Shown piece by piece: positions 20,996-21,895 of a DNA stretch of 21,895 nt (position 1 is the stretch's first letter; every line of letters starts with the position of its first letter). A program made the position numbers and the translations under genes. Under the pieces are notes generated by a model, which was given only the letters and a program-made list of their open reading frames with translations, was not told where the DNA came from and did no database searches. The stretch is from Candidatus Stahliibacteriota bacterium (lineage in GTDB: Bacteria > Hydrothermota > Tepidihabitantia > B3-TA06). Location of the stretch: assembly GCA_030592225.1 (NCBI GenBank), contig JAUVJT010000013.1:1-21895 (forward strand), given 5' to 3'.

Positions 20996-21895
20996 GTGAA
21001 GAAAACCACGCAGCTTAAAAAGATGATAAACGAGCGCCGAGCGGTGGTGGCGCCGGGCTGCTATGACGTGCTTAGTGCGAAGCTTATCGAAGCCAACGGG
21101 TTCGAGTTGACCCAGGTTTCGGGCTTCGGCGTTTCGGCTTGTCTGTTAGGCAAACCGGATGTCGGTCTCCTTGGCTGGAACGAGGTTGTTGACATGACCT
21201 GGCGGGTTGCCCAGGCGGTTAATATTCCGGTAATGGGCGACGGCGACACCGGTTTCGGCAACGCGCTGAACGTGATTCGCACGGTGCAGGATTTCATCCA
21301 GATAGGTGCTGCCGGGGTCAACCTTGAAGACCAGGTTTTTCCCAAGCGCTGCGGTCACATGGAGGGCAAGCAGCTGGTTAGTCAAGAGGAGATGGTTCTA
21401 AAAATAGAGGCCGCGGTTGAGGCGCGGAAAGACCTCGATCCCGACTTCGTAATCAACGCCCGCACCGACGCCATTGCGGTCAATGGCTACGAGGATGCAA
21501 TAAGCCGAGCCAACGCCTATGCCAGGGCTGGCGCGGACATGATATTCCTGGAGGCTCCAACGGACAAGGAGATGATTAGCGACGCGCTCTCCAAGATTGA
21601 TGCACCGGTATCGATCAACCTCTTCGACTCCATTGTCGGCGGCAAGACCCCGCTGGTGCCAATCGAGGAGCTTGCCGAGTTGGGCGTTGCCCGGGTATCG
21701 GTTCCCGTGGGAACCATCTTTGTTGTCGTCAAAGCGCTGAACGAGTACCTGTCTGTGCTCAAGGAGCGGGGCGTCATGCCTGACCGCACCGACCTGCTGT
21801 GCACGTTCGATGAGTTCAAACGCTTCGTCGGGTTGCCGGAATACAAGGAGATGGAGAAGCGGTTCCTTCCCAAATCCGTGGTAGACAAGAAGTAC
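20996..21895 (+). CDS. Isocitrate lyase/PEP mutase family protein (3' end at window edge)
   Basis: 300 codons are visible and still open; family members are about 285-300 aa, so the stop should be close. The barrel motifs are clear: APGCYDVLSAKL (19-30), VSGFGVSACLLG, the Mg-binding GDGDTGFGN (81-89; D82, D84), LEDQ (E111), KRCGH (117-121) with Cys119, and INARTDA. The K-[KR]-C-G-H cysteine is that of C-C bond lyases such as methylisocitrate lyase rather than of phosphonopyruvate mutase or hydrolase. Exact substrate (2-methylisocitrate, oxaloacetate or carboxyphosphonoenolpyruvate-like) is unsettled; no prpC or prpD is visible. The GTG is chosen for its 4-nt spacing from GGAGGT; a TTG at 20993 is too close. 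Confidence 0.88.
   Translation, partial: MKKTTQLKKMINERRAVVAPGCYDVLSAKLIEANGFELTQVSGFGVSACLLGKPDVGLLGWNEVVDMTWRVAQAVNIPVMGDGDTGFGNALNVIRTVQDFIQIGAAGVNLEDQVFPKRCGHMEGKQLVSQEEMVLKIEAAVEARKDLDPDFVINARTDAIAVNGYEDAISRANAYARAGADMIFLEAPTDKEMISDALSKIDAPVSINLFDSIVGGKTPLVPIEELAELGVARVSVPVGTIFVVVKALNEYLSVLKERGVMPDRTDLLCTFDEFKRFVGLPEYKEMEKRFLPKSVVDKKY

Noticed and set aside
1..21895. CRISPR arrays, transposase genes, integrases or phage genes.
   Set aside because: No regularly spaced repeat-spacer pattern and no recombinase motifs were found in any translated frame.

Overview
The window is about 21.9 kb of chromosome from a diderm (Gram-negative-type) bacterium. The cell-envelope class is read from a porin with a signal peptide, an OmpA-family peptidoglycan-binding protein, a PpiD/SurA-like membrane-anchored foldase and two probable lipoproteins. 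The genus is not recognisable. The mix of bacterial housekeeping genes with unfamiliar envelope proteins, moderate GC, tRNA genes without encoded CCA and many very short 5' leaders would suit an uncultured candidate-phylum lineage, but that placement is inference.

Layout. (1) 1-1463, minus: a tpiA-secG-rplU operon running off the left edge. (2) 1539-2645, minus: a monocistronic porin with its own promoter, divergent from (3) 2766-3639, plus: a Rossmann/DUF2520 oxidoreductase-like gene. (4) 3631-7271, minus: a PpiD-like foldase gene, tRNA-Glu(UUC) and an OmpA-family gene, apparently one transcription unit. (5) 7272-11700, minus: a tightly packed operon of RmlC-like epimerase, nucleotide-sugar dehydratase, ribBA, ribH, nusB and a metallophosphoesterase, with 4-bp ATGA overlaps between the first four. 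(6) 11716-13151, plus: a tandem pair of paralogous 229-aa probable lipoproteins. (7) about 13160-14472, plus: an AT-richer islet with a DUF4468-like secreted protein and a membrane-anchored protein of unknown function, both preceded by copies of the same 28-nt leader; the first copy lies in an 11-codon leader ORF. (8) 14513-18029, plus: dnaE. (9) 18148-18326, minus: tRNA-Ser(GGA) with promoter and terminator. (10) 18348-19081, plus: a palindromic repeat element and then pcm. (11) 19094-20876, minus: a heptamer repeat array, a 22-codon small ORF, a secreted phosphoesterase/5'-nucleotidase-like protein and a truncated cupin remnant behind a good promoter. (12) 20936-21895, plus: an isocitrate lyase/PEP mutase family gene that is still open at the right edge.

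The most coherent unannotated signal is regulatory. Twelve promoter-like sites can be read by eye, and eleven have exactly 16 bp between a TTGAC-type -35 and the -10 (tpiA, porin, DUF2520, ppiD-like, rmlC-like, the islet, dnaE, tRNA-Ser, pcm, the phosphoesterase unit and the PEP mutase family gene). At rmlC-like, dnaE and pcm the ATG lies 5-6 nt after the -10 with no Shine-Dalgarno, which predicts leaderless mRNAs. The tpiA and DUF2520 starts are close to this arrangement. Operon-internal genes instead carry strong GGAGG-type sites. The cell therefore seems to use both modes of translation initiation.
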